Source: Bacteroidota bacterium | GTDB lineage: Bacteria; Bacteroidota; Bacteroidia; Chitinophagales; Chitinophagaceae | Reading direction: 5' to 3' | DNA length: 25,048 nt | NCBI GenBank assembly: GCA_023412975.1 | Contig: JAEZRB010000124.1 | Span: forward strand, 1-25,048 | In this document: positions 1 through 6,783 of the stretch, piece by piece | How positions within the stretch are numbered: the first letter of the stretch is position 1 | How the letters are laid out: every line of letters begins with the position of its first letter | Translations under genes and position numbers: made by a program | Notes under the pieces: generated by a model | The model's input: the letters and a program-made list of their open reading frames with translations, nothing else | Told to the model about the DNA's origin: nothing | The model's database searches: none

Positions 1-47
1 CGTCTTGCCGCCTCCCCGGCAAATAGCCTTCTTACCCAAATAAAAAA

Positions 48-78
48 TTTTACAATCCCGAAAAGCTGGCTTTTTTTG
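48..78 (+). promoter_or_regulatory. weak candidate promoter of the his operon
   Basis: Positions 71-78 (TTTTTTTG) differ by one base from the Bacteroidota -7 box TAnnTTTG. A TTTT at 48-51 lies 19 nt upstream, where the -33 TTTG element would sit. Transcription would begin about 10 nt before the leader peptide start at 94, which fits an attenuation leader. Both boxes are imperfect and lie in T-rich DNA, so this is only a guess. Confidence 0.25.
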
Positions 79-93
79 CACGGCAATACAACA

Positions 94-165
94 ATGAACA
101 TAAACCTGCATATACATCATCATCATCATTTTACCCACGAGGTAAGCAATGGTGTTATTGTATAG
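94..165 (+). CDS. hisL: histidine operon leader peptide (23 aa, seven His codons)
   Basis: This short frame starts at ATG 94 and stops at TAG 163-165. It encodes 23 residues with His at positions 6, 8-12 and 15; the densest stretch is five consecutive CAT codons (115-129). It lies directly upstream of an attenuator hairpin and of hisG. By the known logic of amino-acid operon leaders, the peptide has no other function: a ribosome starved of charged His-tRNA stalls at the CAT run and changes the RNA fold downstream. The reading frame is open back to position 1, but 94 is the only ATG in it and no alternative start is needed. The His codon density together with the downstream structures makes the call strong, although the sequence is not one I recognise from a described family. 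Confidence 0.9.
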   Translation: MNINLHIHHHHHFTHEVSNGVIV

Positions 166-197
166 CAGACCAAGCAATAACTTATCAGGGGCTTACC
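130..197 (+). promoter_or_regulatory. antiterminator and competing 5' hairpin of the his attenuator
   Basis: Three mutually exclusive pairings are visible. First, TTTACC (130-135) pairs with GGTAAG (141-146) around a 5-nt loop, with one G-U at the base. Second, GGTAAGC (141-147) pairs perfectly with GCTTACC (191-197), the left arm of the terminator; inside it GTTATTG (154-160) pairs perfectly with CAATAAC (175-181). Third is the terminator itself. A ribosome stalled at the His codons blocks the first hairpin, frees 141-147 and lets the antiterminator form. A ribosome that reaches the stop codon at 163 covers 141-160 and the terminator forms. The pairings are read directly from the sequence; the mechanism is inferred from classical his attenuation. 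Confidence 0.85.
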
Positions 198-220
198 ATA
201 TGGTAGGCCCTTTTTATTTT
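189..220 (+). terminator. intrinsic terminator of the his attenuator
   Basis: GGGCTTACC (189-197) pairs with GGTAGGCCC (202-210) around the loop ATAT, giving nine pairs with one G-U. The tract TTTTTATTTT follows immediately (211-220). It sits 33 nt before the hisG start, after the leader peptide, and its left arm is the partner of the antiterminator. It is therefore a regulated attenuator rather than the end of an upstream gene. Confidence 0.9.
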
Positions 221-253
221 TAAACCATAAACATTCCCATTTGGGAAGCTCAG

Positions 254-1105
254 ATGAAACTAAAGATCGCAATTCAGAAATCAGGCAGGCTCCATGAAGA
301 TTCCATTCGCCTCTTGAAAGAATGTGGTATCGATATTTCCAATGGTGGAAACAAGCTGAAGTCAACCGCTTCGAATTTTCCCCTGGAGGTTTATTTCCTT
401 CGCGACGATGATATTCCCCAGTACGTAGAGGATGCTGTTGCCGATATCGGCATCGTGGGTGAAAACGTGGTGTATGAAAAGAAAAAGGAAGTGGACGTGA
501 TGGAAAAACTGGGCTTTGGAAAATGCCGCCTCTCTATCGCCGTAGATAAAAGCGAAACCTATAACAAACAAAGTTTACAGGGAAAAAAGATCGCCACCAG
601 TTACCCGGTAATACTGAAGGAATTTCTTGATAAAAATAATATCAGCGCCGAAATACACGAGATCAGCGGGAGTGTAGAGATCGCCCCGGGAATCGGTCTG
701 GCTGATGCGATTTGCGACCTGGTAAGCAGTGGTTCCACATTACTCACCAATGGGCTGAAGGAGGCGGAGACGATCCTGGAATCTCAGTCTGTGTTGATCC
801 GGAATAAAAACCTGGGTGAAGAGCAGCAGCAATTGCTCGATAAACTATTGTTTCGTTTGCGCGCAGTGAGAAAAGCAAAGAATAATAAATATATCCTGCT
901 CAATGCCCCCAATGAAAAGCTTAACGATATCATTTCGCTTTTACCCGGAATGAAAAGCCCGACTGTGTTGCCCTTAGCCCAGTCAGGCTGGAGTAGTGTG
1001 CATAGTGTGGTGGATGAAAATGATTTCTGGGGTATCATCGAGCAATTAAAAGCTGCCGGTGCGCAGGGGATTTTGGTCGTTCCGATTGAGAAGATGATAG
1101 TGTGA
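254..1105 (+). CDS. hisG: ATP phosphoribosyltransferase, long form (HisG)
   Basis: This enzyme catalyses the first committed step of histidine synthesis in the cytoplasm, ATP + PRPP to phosphoribosyl-ATP. At 283 residues it has the long-form size: a two-lobed catalytic domain to about residue 205 and a C-terminal regulatory domain (about 206-283) that in this family binds histidine for feedback inhibition. The PRPP-binding signature is at about 151-163 (DAICDLVSSGSTL), preceded by the glycine-rich APGIG at 144-148. The start MKLKIAIQKSGRL is typical of the family and lies 33 nt after the attenuator hairpin. Because this is the long form, no HisZ partner is expected, and none is present. It is the first structural gene of the operon. 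A tandem repeat tract begins directly after its TGA stop. Confidence 0.97.
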   Translation: MKLKIAIQKSGRLHEDSIRLLKECGIDISNGGNKLKSTASNFPLEVYFLRDDDIPQYVEDAVADIGIVGENVVYEKKKEVDVMEKLGFGKCRLSIAVDKSETYNKQSLQGKKIATSYPVILKEFLDKNNISAEIHEISGSVEIAPGIGLADAICDLVSSGSTLLTNGLKEAETILESQSVLIRNKNLGEEQQQLLDKLLFRLRAVRKAKNNKYILLNAPNEKLNDIISLLPGMKSPTVLPLAQSGWSSVHSVVDENDFWGIIEQLKAAGAQGILVVPIEKMIV

Positions 1106-1251
1106 GTTGAGTCGTGAGTTAGTAGTTAGTAGTCGGGAGTTAGTAGTTAGTAGTCAGTATTGAGTGTTGGAGTATAAACATAAATATTATTCTGTGTAAA
1201 TCCGTGTAATCAGTGGCTAAACATTCGTGTCATTCGTGAAATTAGTGGCTT
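1106..1251 (+). repeat. hisG-hisD gap: GAGTC/TTAGTAG tandem repeats and a CGTG-rich repeat
   Basis: The gap has two parts. First, a near-perfect tandem duplication of a 21-nt unit (1116-1136 and 1137-1157, one difference) is built from GAGTTAGTAGT-like words with extra partial copies around it. Second, two degenerate 30-nt units (1192-1221 and 1222-1251) share CGTG and AGTGGCT words, as in TCCGTGTAATCAGTGGCT and CATTCGTGAAATTAGTGGCT. The second unit ends 4 nt before the hisD start and so forms its 5' untranslated leader. From general experience such phrases recur between genes in Chitinophagaceae, but I cannot count genome copies here. Confidence 0.8.
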
Positions 1252-1255
1252 CAAT

Positions 1256-2566
1256 ATGAATTTGATAAAGTATCCAGACAGATCCCAGTGGCCCGCGCTG
1301 CTCCAGAGACCAGCGATGGACCCATCAGCGCTTGAGAAGAAAGTGGGAAAGGTATTGGCCCGCGTCAAAACGGGCGGGGATAAGGCATTGAAAAAATTCA
1401 CGCGGGAATTCGATGGCGTAAAGCTGAAGAAATTATTGGTGGGAGAGAAAGAGATCGCCGAGGCTGCCGCGAAAGTTCCCGGGGAATTGAAACAAGCCAT
1501 CGATACCGCGCGTCAAAATATCACCGGGTTTCATGCTGTACAGTTGCAGGAGGAAATGGTTGTGGAAACTATGCCGGGCGTAAAATGCTGGCGCCGATCG
1601 GTTGGTATAGAAAAAGTAGGCTTATATATTCCCGGCGGTACGGCTCCTTTGTTTTCTACCGTTTTGATGTTGGGTATCCCTGCGAGGCTCGCCGGTTGCA
1701 AAGAAATTATCCTCTGCACACCGCCGCAGGAAGATGGGTTGGTAAACCCGGTGGTACTTTACACAGCCGGCCAGGCGGGCATAACAAAAATTTTTAAAGT
1801 GGGCGGCGCACAGGCAATTGCGGCGATGGCGTATGGCACGGAAAGCATTCCTAAAGTCCACAAGATCTTCGGCCCGGGTAACCAGTATGTAACCTGTGCC
1901 AAACAGATCGTGCAGTCGCAGGGAGTCGCCATCGACATGCCCGCGGGACCCAGCGAGGTTTGCGTGCTGGCGGATGAGTCGGGCAATGCCGGTTTCATCG
2001 CGGCCGATCTACTATCGCAGGCGGAGCATGGCCCGGATAGCCAGGTGGTACTTGTTACTACTTCCGAGCGGATTATAAAGGAGGTTAAGGGTGAGATTGA
2101 GGTTCAGCTTGGGTCATTGCCACGAAAAGATGTGGCTAAACAGGCATTAGAACATAGTAAAATGATATTGATAGAAAATATAGATATAGCCATTGACCTG
2201 GTGAATGAATACGCTGCAGAACACCTGATCATTGCCTGCCAGGATGATGAAGGCATTGCAGGCCGGATCATCAATGCCGGATCGGTATTTCTCGGCAATT
2301 ATTCACCGGAAAGCGTGGGCGATTATGCCAGCGGTACCAATCATACCTTGCCTACCAACGGCTATGCAAAAGCATATAGTGGCGTAAGTGTTGATAGTTT
2401 TGTAAAAAAGATCACCTGCCAGAAGCTGACGCAGGAGGGACTGAAAAATATTGCCCAAGCGGTAGAAACGATGGCCCGTGCGGAAGGACTGGAAGCGCAT
2501 GCGAGGGCTGTTGGGGTGAGGCGTGAGTCGGGAGTCGTGAGTCAGGAGTCGTTAGTTCGTAGTTAG
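1256..2566 (+). CDS. hisD: histidinol dehydrogenase (HisD) with a repeat-encoded tail
   Basis: This zinc enzyme oxidises L-histidinol with two NAD+ to L-histidine, the last two steps of the pathway. The zinc and catalytic residues known from the family are at the expected spacing: Gln255 and His258 (SQAEHGPD), the Glu322-His323 pair (AAEHLI), Asp356 (GDYASGTNH) and His415 (EAHARAV). NAD-binding GGAQAIAAMAYGT is at 183-195. The normal family length is about 430 residues. Here the protein is 436 residues because the last 14 or so (from about residue 423, RESGVVSQESLVRS) are encoded by a GTGAGTCGGGAGTCGTGAGT-type repeat that continues past the stop. The start at 1256 follows an intergenic repeat. 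The call is certain; the natural C-terminus was probably shorter. Confidence 0.97.
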   Translation: MNLIKYPDRSQWPALLQRPAMDPSALEKKVGKVLARVKTGGDKALKKFTREFDGVKLKKLLVGEKEIAEAAAKVPGELKQAIDTARQNITGFHAVQLQEEMVVETMPGVKCWRRSVGIEKVGLYIPGGTAPLFSTVLMLGIPARLAGCKEIILCTPPQEDGLVNPVVLYTAGQAGITKIFKVGGAQAIAAMAYGTESIPKVHKIFGPGNQYVTCAKQIVQSQGVAIDMPAGPSEVCVLADESGNAGFIAADLLSQAEHGPDSQVVLVTTSERIIKEVKGEIEVQLGSLPRKDVAKQALEHSKMILIENIDIAIDLVNEYAAEHLIIACQDDEGIAGRIINAGSVFLGNYSPESVGDYASGTNHTLPTNGYAKAYSGVSVDSFVKKITCQKLTQEGLKNIAQAVETMARAEGLEAHARAVGVRRESGVVSQESLVRS

Positions 2567-2747
2567 TAGTTCGTAGTCGTGACACCAACGTCTGACGTCC
2601 TCGTCTGACGTGCTGGGAAGGAGTCGGGAGAAGTGAGCCGTGAGTCGTGAGTACGATTTAACTAAACAACGTTAAACCACTTTCAACCATTTTCAACCAC
2701 ATTCAACAGTTTTAAACATTCAACCACATTCAACAGTTTTGAACATT
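2518..2747 (+). repeat. repeats spanning the hisD 3' end and the hisD-hisC gap
   Basis: Three repeat types are adjacent. At about 2518-2580 and again 2625-2655 there are GTGAGTCGGGAGTCGTGAGTC-like words, the first set lying inside hisD. At 2588-2598 is the palindrome ACGTCTGACGT, whose core CGTCTGACGT is repeated at 2602-2611. At 2694-2720 and 2721-2747 is a 27-nt tandem duplication (unit begins CAACCACATTCAACAG) differing at one base, preceded by degenerate copies of CAACCA-type words from about 2675. No gene fits in the gap. Confidence 0.85.
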
Positions 2748-2765
2748 AAATCTGAGCCAGTGATC

Positions 2766-3839
2766 ATGAACTTCGACCTCCATAAACTTACGCGCCGGAA
2801 CATTCGTCAGCTAAAACCATATTCCTCTGCCCGCGATGAGTTCGCCGGGGAAGCAAAGGTTTTCCTGGATGCAAATGAAAACAGCCTGGGATCGCCCCTG
2901 CGGAAATGGTATAATCGTTATCCCGATCCTCACCAGCAAAAACTTAAGGAGGCTATCAGCGGTGTAAAGAATATTGATAAAGCCAATATTTTCCTGGGGA
3001 ATGGTAGCGATGAATGTATTGACCTGTTGTTCCGCTGTTTTTGTGAACCGGGTAAGGACAATACCATCATTTGTCCGCCTACCTACGGTATGTATGAGGT
3101 ATGCGCGAATATCAACGACGTTGAAATTAGAAGGGCAAACCTGCTTCCGGATTTTCAGCTCGACCTGGAAGCGATCGAAAGCAACGTGGATGAATCCACA
3201 AAAATTATATGGATATGCTCTCCCAACAATCCCACCGCTAACAGTATCGACTACCAGGATATTGAAATTTTGCTGAATAATTTTTCAGGGCTCGTCGTGA
3301 TCGACGAAGCGTATATCAATTTTTCGAGGCAGCGCTCCCTGTTAACTGAATTGAAGGAATACCCCAACCTGGTGATCCTGCAAACTTTTAGCAAGGCCTG
3401 GGGACTGGCGGCATTAAGACTGGGTATGGCGTTTGCGTCTACCGCGATCATTGATATTCTCGACAAGGTTAAACCACCATACAATATCAACCAGGCAACA
3501 CAGGAACTCGCTTTGGAAGCACTGCAGGAAATTGGCCAGGTAAATGATATGATCAGAGAAATTGTCGCGATGCGTGATGAGTTGGCCAGGGTATTTGAAA
3601 AAATGCCCCTGGTTCAAAAAGTATATCCTTCGGATGCAAACTTTCTATTGGTAAAAGTAGTTGGCGCAACAGAAGTGTATGACTACCTGTTACAACAGGG
3701 TATCGTCGTTCGTGACCGCAGCCAGGTAGAATTGTGTGAAGGCTGCCTGCGCATCACCATCGGCACCGAAAAGGAAAATACCGTCCTCGTCGACGCCCTG
3801 ATTGCATACATGAAATCGAAGGTTTTAAACAGTAAATAA
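2766..3839 (+). CDS. hisC: histidinol-phosphate aminotransferase (HisC)
   Basis: This PLP enzyme transaminates imidazole acetol phosphate with glutamate to L-histidinol phosphate. It is a class I/II (fold type I) aminotransferase. With the start at ATG 2766 it has 357 residues, with substrate-loop NENSLGSP at 37-44, SPNNPT at 152-157, Asp180 and Tyr183 (VIDEAYINF), the PLP lysine Lys210 in TFSKAWGLAALRLG, and the carboxylate-binding Arg329 (LRITIG). A longer frame could start at TTG 2739, but that adds nine residues encoded by a 27-nt intergenic tandem repeat. MNFDLHKLTRRNIRQLKPYS is a normal HisC N-terminus, so I chose 2766. It lies between hisD and hisB in the operon. Confidence 0.95.
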   Translation: MNFDLHKLTRRNIRQLKPYSSARDEFAGEAKVFLDANENSLGSPLRKWYNRYPDPHQQKLKEAISGVKNIDKANIFLGNGSDECIDLLFRCFCEPGKDNTIICPPTYGMYEVCANINDVEIRRANLLPDFQLDLEAIESNVDESTKIIWICSPNNPTANSIDYQDIEILLNNFSGLVVIDEAYINFSRQRSLLTELKEYPNLVILQTFSKAWGLAALRLGMAFASTAIIDILDKVKPPYNINQATQELALEALQEIGQVNDMIREIVAMRDELARVFEKMPLVQKVYPSDANFLLVKVVGATEVYDYLLQQGIVVRDRSQVELCEGCLRITIGTEKENTVLVDALIAYMKSKVLNSK

Positions 3840-3868
3840 AAAATATATCCGGAAGTGCGTTTCATTTT

Positions 3869-3900
3869 CACATTTCCACATTTCCACATTTCCACATTTT
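3869..3900 (+). repeat. 8-nt tandem repeat abutting the hisB start codon
   Basis: Four units of CACATTTC run from 3869 to 3900; the last reads CACATTTT. The ATG of hisB follows at once at 3901. The repeat supplies the whole region where a ribosome would bind, and its copy number could in principle change by slippage without touching the reading frame. Confidence 0.9.
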
Positions 3901-5040
3901 ATGAAAAGAGTTTTATTCATCGACCGCGACGGCACCCTGATCAACGAAGCACCGCCTACCTATCAGCTCGACTCCTTCGAGAAGCTGACTTTTTACCCGG
4001 GTATGTTTGAGTACATGGGGAAGATCGCGAGAGAACTGGACTATGAGCTCGTGATGGTGACCAACCAGGACGGGCTTGGCACAGCTTCCTTCCCCGAGGA
4101 TACTTTCTGGCCACTGCATAACCTGGTGATGAAATCACTCGAAGGGGAGGGCATACATTTTTCAAATGTGCTGATCGACAGGAGTTTCCCGGCCGACAAT
4201 GCACCAACCCGTAAACCGGGCATTGGTATGCTAAATAATTATCTCGATCCTTCCAGGTATGATATCCCAAATTCTTTTGTGATTGGCGATCGTATCACGG
4301 ATATCCAACTGGCCAGGAACCTGGGCTGCAAGGGCATCTGGCTCAAAAATGATGAATCACTCGGTGGATCCGAGATCAGTGATAAGGTGGAAGAGTTAAA
4401 AAATACAGTAGCTCTTGAGACCACCACTTGGGCGGATATTTATTCCTTTCTAAAACTCGGTCTTCGCAAGGTCGATCATATTCGTAATACCAACGAAACA
4501 AAGATCAGTATCGCATTAAATATGGATGGCAGCGGCAGGGCTGATATTCATACCGGTATTGGCTTTTTTGATCACATGCTCGAGCAGATCGCCCGACATG
4601 GTAAGATCGACCTGGCCATTCATTGCCAGGGTGACCTGCACATCGACGAGCATCATAGTATCGAGGACACCGGTATCGCGCTGGGTGAGGCTTTTGCACT
4701 GGCGCTGGCTGATAAAAAAGGCATGGAGCGATATGGATTCGCTTTGCCCATGGATGATGCCGAGGCGAAAGTGCTGATCGACTTCGGTGGCCGGCCCTGG
4801 ATCGTTTGGAATGCTGAATTCAAGCGCGAAAAGATCGGGGAGATGCCGACAGAAATGTTTTTCCATTTCTTCAAGTCTTTTAGCGATGGTGCAAAATGCA
4901 ATCTCAATATTGAATGCAGGGGCGATAATGAACATCACAAGATCGAAGCCATTTTTAAAGCATTTGCTAGAGCCGTCCGTATGGCGGTCAGGAAAGATCC
5001 TGTAAGTAATTATCTCCCGAGTACCAAAGGAGTTTTGTAG
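3901..5040 (+). CDS. hisB: bifunctional histidinol-phosphatase / imidazoleglycerol-phosphate dehydratase (HisB)
   Basis: This fused enzyme performs two non-consecutive steps: dehydration of imidazole glycerol phosphate and, after HisC, dephosphorylation of histidinol phosphate. The N-terminal HAD phosphatase (about 1-165) has the nucleophile motif DRDGT (Asp8, Asp10), motif II MVTNQDG (52-58), a basic RKP at 104-106 and motif III IGDRITD (128-134). The C-terminal dehydratase (about 190-379) has the metal-binding motifs DHMLEQIARHG (224-234), HHSIEDTG (251-258), DNEHHKIEAIFKAFARA (342-358) and the usual C-terminal lysine-containing tail (LPSTKG). The zinc-binding Cys/His cluster of the E. coli-type phosphatase domain is not conserved: the aligned positions are Asp93, Ser95, Ala101 and Thr103. 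An 8-nt tandem repeat directly precedes the start. Confidence 0.96.
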   Translation: MKRVLFIDRDGTLINEAPPTYQLDSFEKLTFYPGMFEYMGKIARELDYELVMVTNQDGLGTASFPEDTFWPLHNLVMKSLEGEGIHFSNVLIDRSFPADNAPTRKPGIGMLNNYLDPSRYDIPNSFVIGDRITDIQLARNLGCKGIWLKNDESLGGSEISDKVEELKNTVALETTTWADIYSFLKLGLRKVDHIRNTNETKISIALNMDGSGRADIHTGIGFFDHMLEQIARHGKIDLAIHCQGDLHIDEHHSIEDTGIALGEAFALALADKKGMERYGFALPMDDAEAKVLIDFGGRPWIVWNAEFKREKIGEMPTEMFFHFFKSFSDGAKCNLNIECRGDNEHHKIEAIFKAFARAVRMAVRKDPVSNYLPSTKGVL

Positions 5041-5062
5041 GATCAGCCAATTTTAATCGTTA

Positions 5063-5656
5063 ATGATGAACATATCAATCATAAAATACAATGCCGGTAA
5101 TATCCGGTCTGTTTTATATGCCCTGGAAAGAATAGGCGTGGAGGCTGTCGTGACGGATGACCCGGATCAGATAAAACAGGCCGACAGGGTCATATTCCCC
5201 GGCGTAGGCGAGGCCAGCACAGCCATGCAATACCTGCGTGAAAGATCTCTTGATACCCTGATCACCCAACTGAAGCAGCCGGTATTGGGGATCTGCCTTG
5301 GCATGCAGTTGATGTGCAGCTCAAGCGAGGAAAATGATACAGAATGCATGGGGATTTTTGATGTTGCAGTAAAGAAGTTCTCAACAACTGACCCCGCGAT
5401 AAAAATCCCGCAGATTGGGTGGAACAGTATTTATGGATTAAAAACACCATTATTTGAAGGCGTGGCTGAGGGATCTTTCATCTACCTCGTGCATAGTTAT
5501 TATGCCGGGCTTTGCGAAGCAACCATTGCTACCTGTGACTATATTCAACCCTATAGTGCCGGGTTACATAAAGACAATTTTTATGGTGTTCAGTTTCATC
5601 CTGAAAAGTCTGCGGCTATTGGTGAGCGGATTTTAAAAAACTTTATCGGGTTATGA
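5063..5656 (+). CDS. hisH: imidazole glycerol phosphate synthase, glutaminase subunit (HisH)
   Basis: This class I glutamine amidotransferase hydrolyses glutamine and channels ammonia into HisF for the step that makes imidazole glycerol phosphate and AICAR. The catalytic triad is clear: Cys78 in LGICLGMQL, His179 and Glu181 in QFHPEKS. The oxyanion loop PGVGEA is at 46-51. At 197 residues it has full length. Two ATG codons occur in a row (5063 and 5066) and the second gives an equally normal N-terminus. The stop codon overlaps the start of the next frame as ATGA, which suggests translational coupling to the GNAT-HisA gene. Confidence 0.96.
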   Translation: MMNISIIKYNAGNIRSVLYALERIGVEAVVTDDPDQIKQADRVIFPGVGEASTAMQYLRERSLDTLITQLKQPVLGICLGMQLMCSSSEENDTECMGIFDVAVKKFSTTDPAIKIPQIGWNSIYGLKTPLFEGVAEGSFIYLVHSYYAGLCEATIATCDYIQPYSAGLHKDNFYGVQFHPEKSAAIGERILKNFIGL

Positions 5657-6783
5657 TGACGATCAGAAAAGTACCCCTGGACGAGATATGGAAAATGCGA
5701 CAGGCTGTGATGTATCCGGCCGAAAGCCTGGATTTTGTGAAGCTGGATGATGATGCGAGCGGGCTTCACTGGGGACTCTATAATGACGCGGATTTAATTT
5801 CGGTGATTTCTGTTTTTGACCGGGAAAACGAGGTACAGTTTAGAAAATTTGCCACGCTTCCTGCTGAACAGGGAAAAGGATATGGTACCAGGCTCCTGCA
5901 ATTTGTGATGGACTGGTCGGTGGAAAATAAAAAGCGTGCGATTTGGTGTAATGCGAGAACATCGGCAACCGCTCTTTATCGAAAATTTGGGATGAATTCA
6001 ACCGGGGAACGCTGGCAGAAGTATGGGATTGAATTTGTAAAAATGGAAAAACAACTACAACGAACGATGCAGATAATTCCTGCTATCGACCTCATTGACG
6101 GCAAATGCGTGCGCCTGACACAGGGCGATTACGCGCAAAAAAAAATATACAACAAGCATCCGCTGGAAGTGGCCCGCCAGTTTGAAGATGCGGGACTGGA
6201 GCGGCTGCACCTGGTAGATCTCGACGGTGCCAGGCAAAAAGCAGTAAAGAACTGGAAAGTGCTGGAGACAATCGCTTCCAAAACCAAACTGGTTATTGAT
6301 TTTGGGGGCGGTGTGAGTACCGAACAGGATGTACAGATCGTGTTTGATTCGGGCGCCGCTTTCGCAACCGTGGGGAGTATCGCGGTGAAGGACGAAACAG
6401 AATTTATAAAATGGCTGATGAAGTTTGGCGCGGAAAAATTTATACTGGGTGCCGATGTAAAGGATAAAATGATCGCCATACATGGCTGGATGGAAACCAC
6501 GGATAAAAGTGTTTTTGATTTTATTGAAAACTATATCGGCCGGGGCGTGAAACAGATCTTTTGTACAGATGTGAACAGGGATGGAAAGCTGGAAGGTCCA
6601 TCCCTCGGGCTTTATAAAGAGATCATTGAAAAATTTCCCAACCTGTTTTTTATCGCCAGTGGCGGCGTTGCAAATATTGACGACTTAAGCCAACTACGGG
6701 AAATTGGCTGCAGCGGGGTTATCATTGGAAAGGCCATATATGAAAACAGGATTTCTTTACAGGATTTAAAACGTTTCGTGTAA
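5653..6783 (+). CDS. hisA: GNAT acetyltransferase fused to phosphoribosylformimino-5-aminoimidazole carboxamide isomerase (HisA)
   Basis: One uninterrupted frame of 376 residues encodes two complete domains. Residues 1-about 131 resemble a GNAT-fold N-acetyltransferase: acetyl-CoA motif A FATLPAEQGKGYGTRLLQF (66-84, QGKGYG) and a motif B-like ARTSATALYRKFGM (101-114). Its substrate is unknown. After a linker of about seven residues, residues 139-376 form an entire 238-residue HisA (ProFAR isomerase, TIM barrel). Counted from Met139, the catalytic Asp8 (PAIDLIDGKCVRL) and Asp130 (GADVKDK), the half-barrel phosphate loops DFGGGVS and ASGGV, and the usual end are present. An ATG at 6067 could give free HisA. 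The gene overlaps hisH by ATGA, and hisF begins directly after its stop. HisA alone is certain; whether the cell makes a fused, separate or mixed product cannot be decided here. Confidence 0.93.
   Translation: MMTIRKVPLDEIWKMRQAVMYPAESLDFVKLDDDASGLHWGLYNDADLISVISVFDRENEVQFRKFATLPAEQGKGYGTRLLQFVMDWSVENKKRAIWCNARTSATALYRKFGMNSTGERWQKYGIEFVKMEKQLQRTMQIIPAIDLIDGKCVRLTQGDYAQKKIYNKHPLEVARQFEDAGLERLHLVDLDGARQKAVKNWKVLETIASKTKLVIDFGGGVSTEQDVQIVFDSGAAFATVGSIAVKDETEFIKWLMKFGAEKFILGADVKDKMIAIHGWMETTDKSVFDFIENYIGRGVKQIFCTDVNRDGKLEGPSLGLYKEIIEKFPNLFFIASGGVANIDDLSQLREIGCSGVIIGKAIYENRISLQDLKRFV

Noticed and set aside
5..22. Perfect 6-bp inverted repeat TTGCCG/CGGCAA at the window start
   Set aside because: No T tract follows and the upstream gene is outside the window, so a terminator call cannot be supported.
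1..93. Upstream coding end or longer leader peptide from position 1
   Set aside because: The frame is open from position 1 into the leader peptide, but it has no ATG before 94 and its composition is not gene-like; chance is sufficient.
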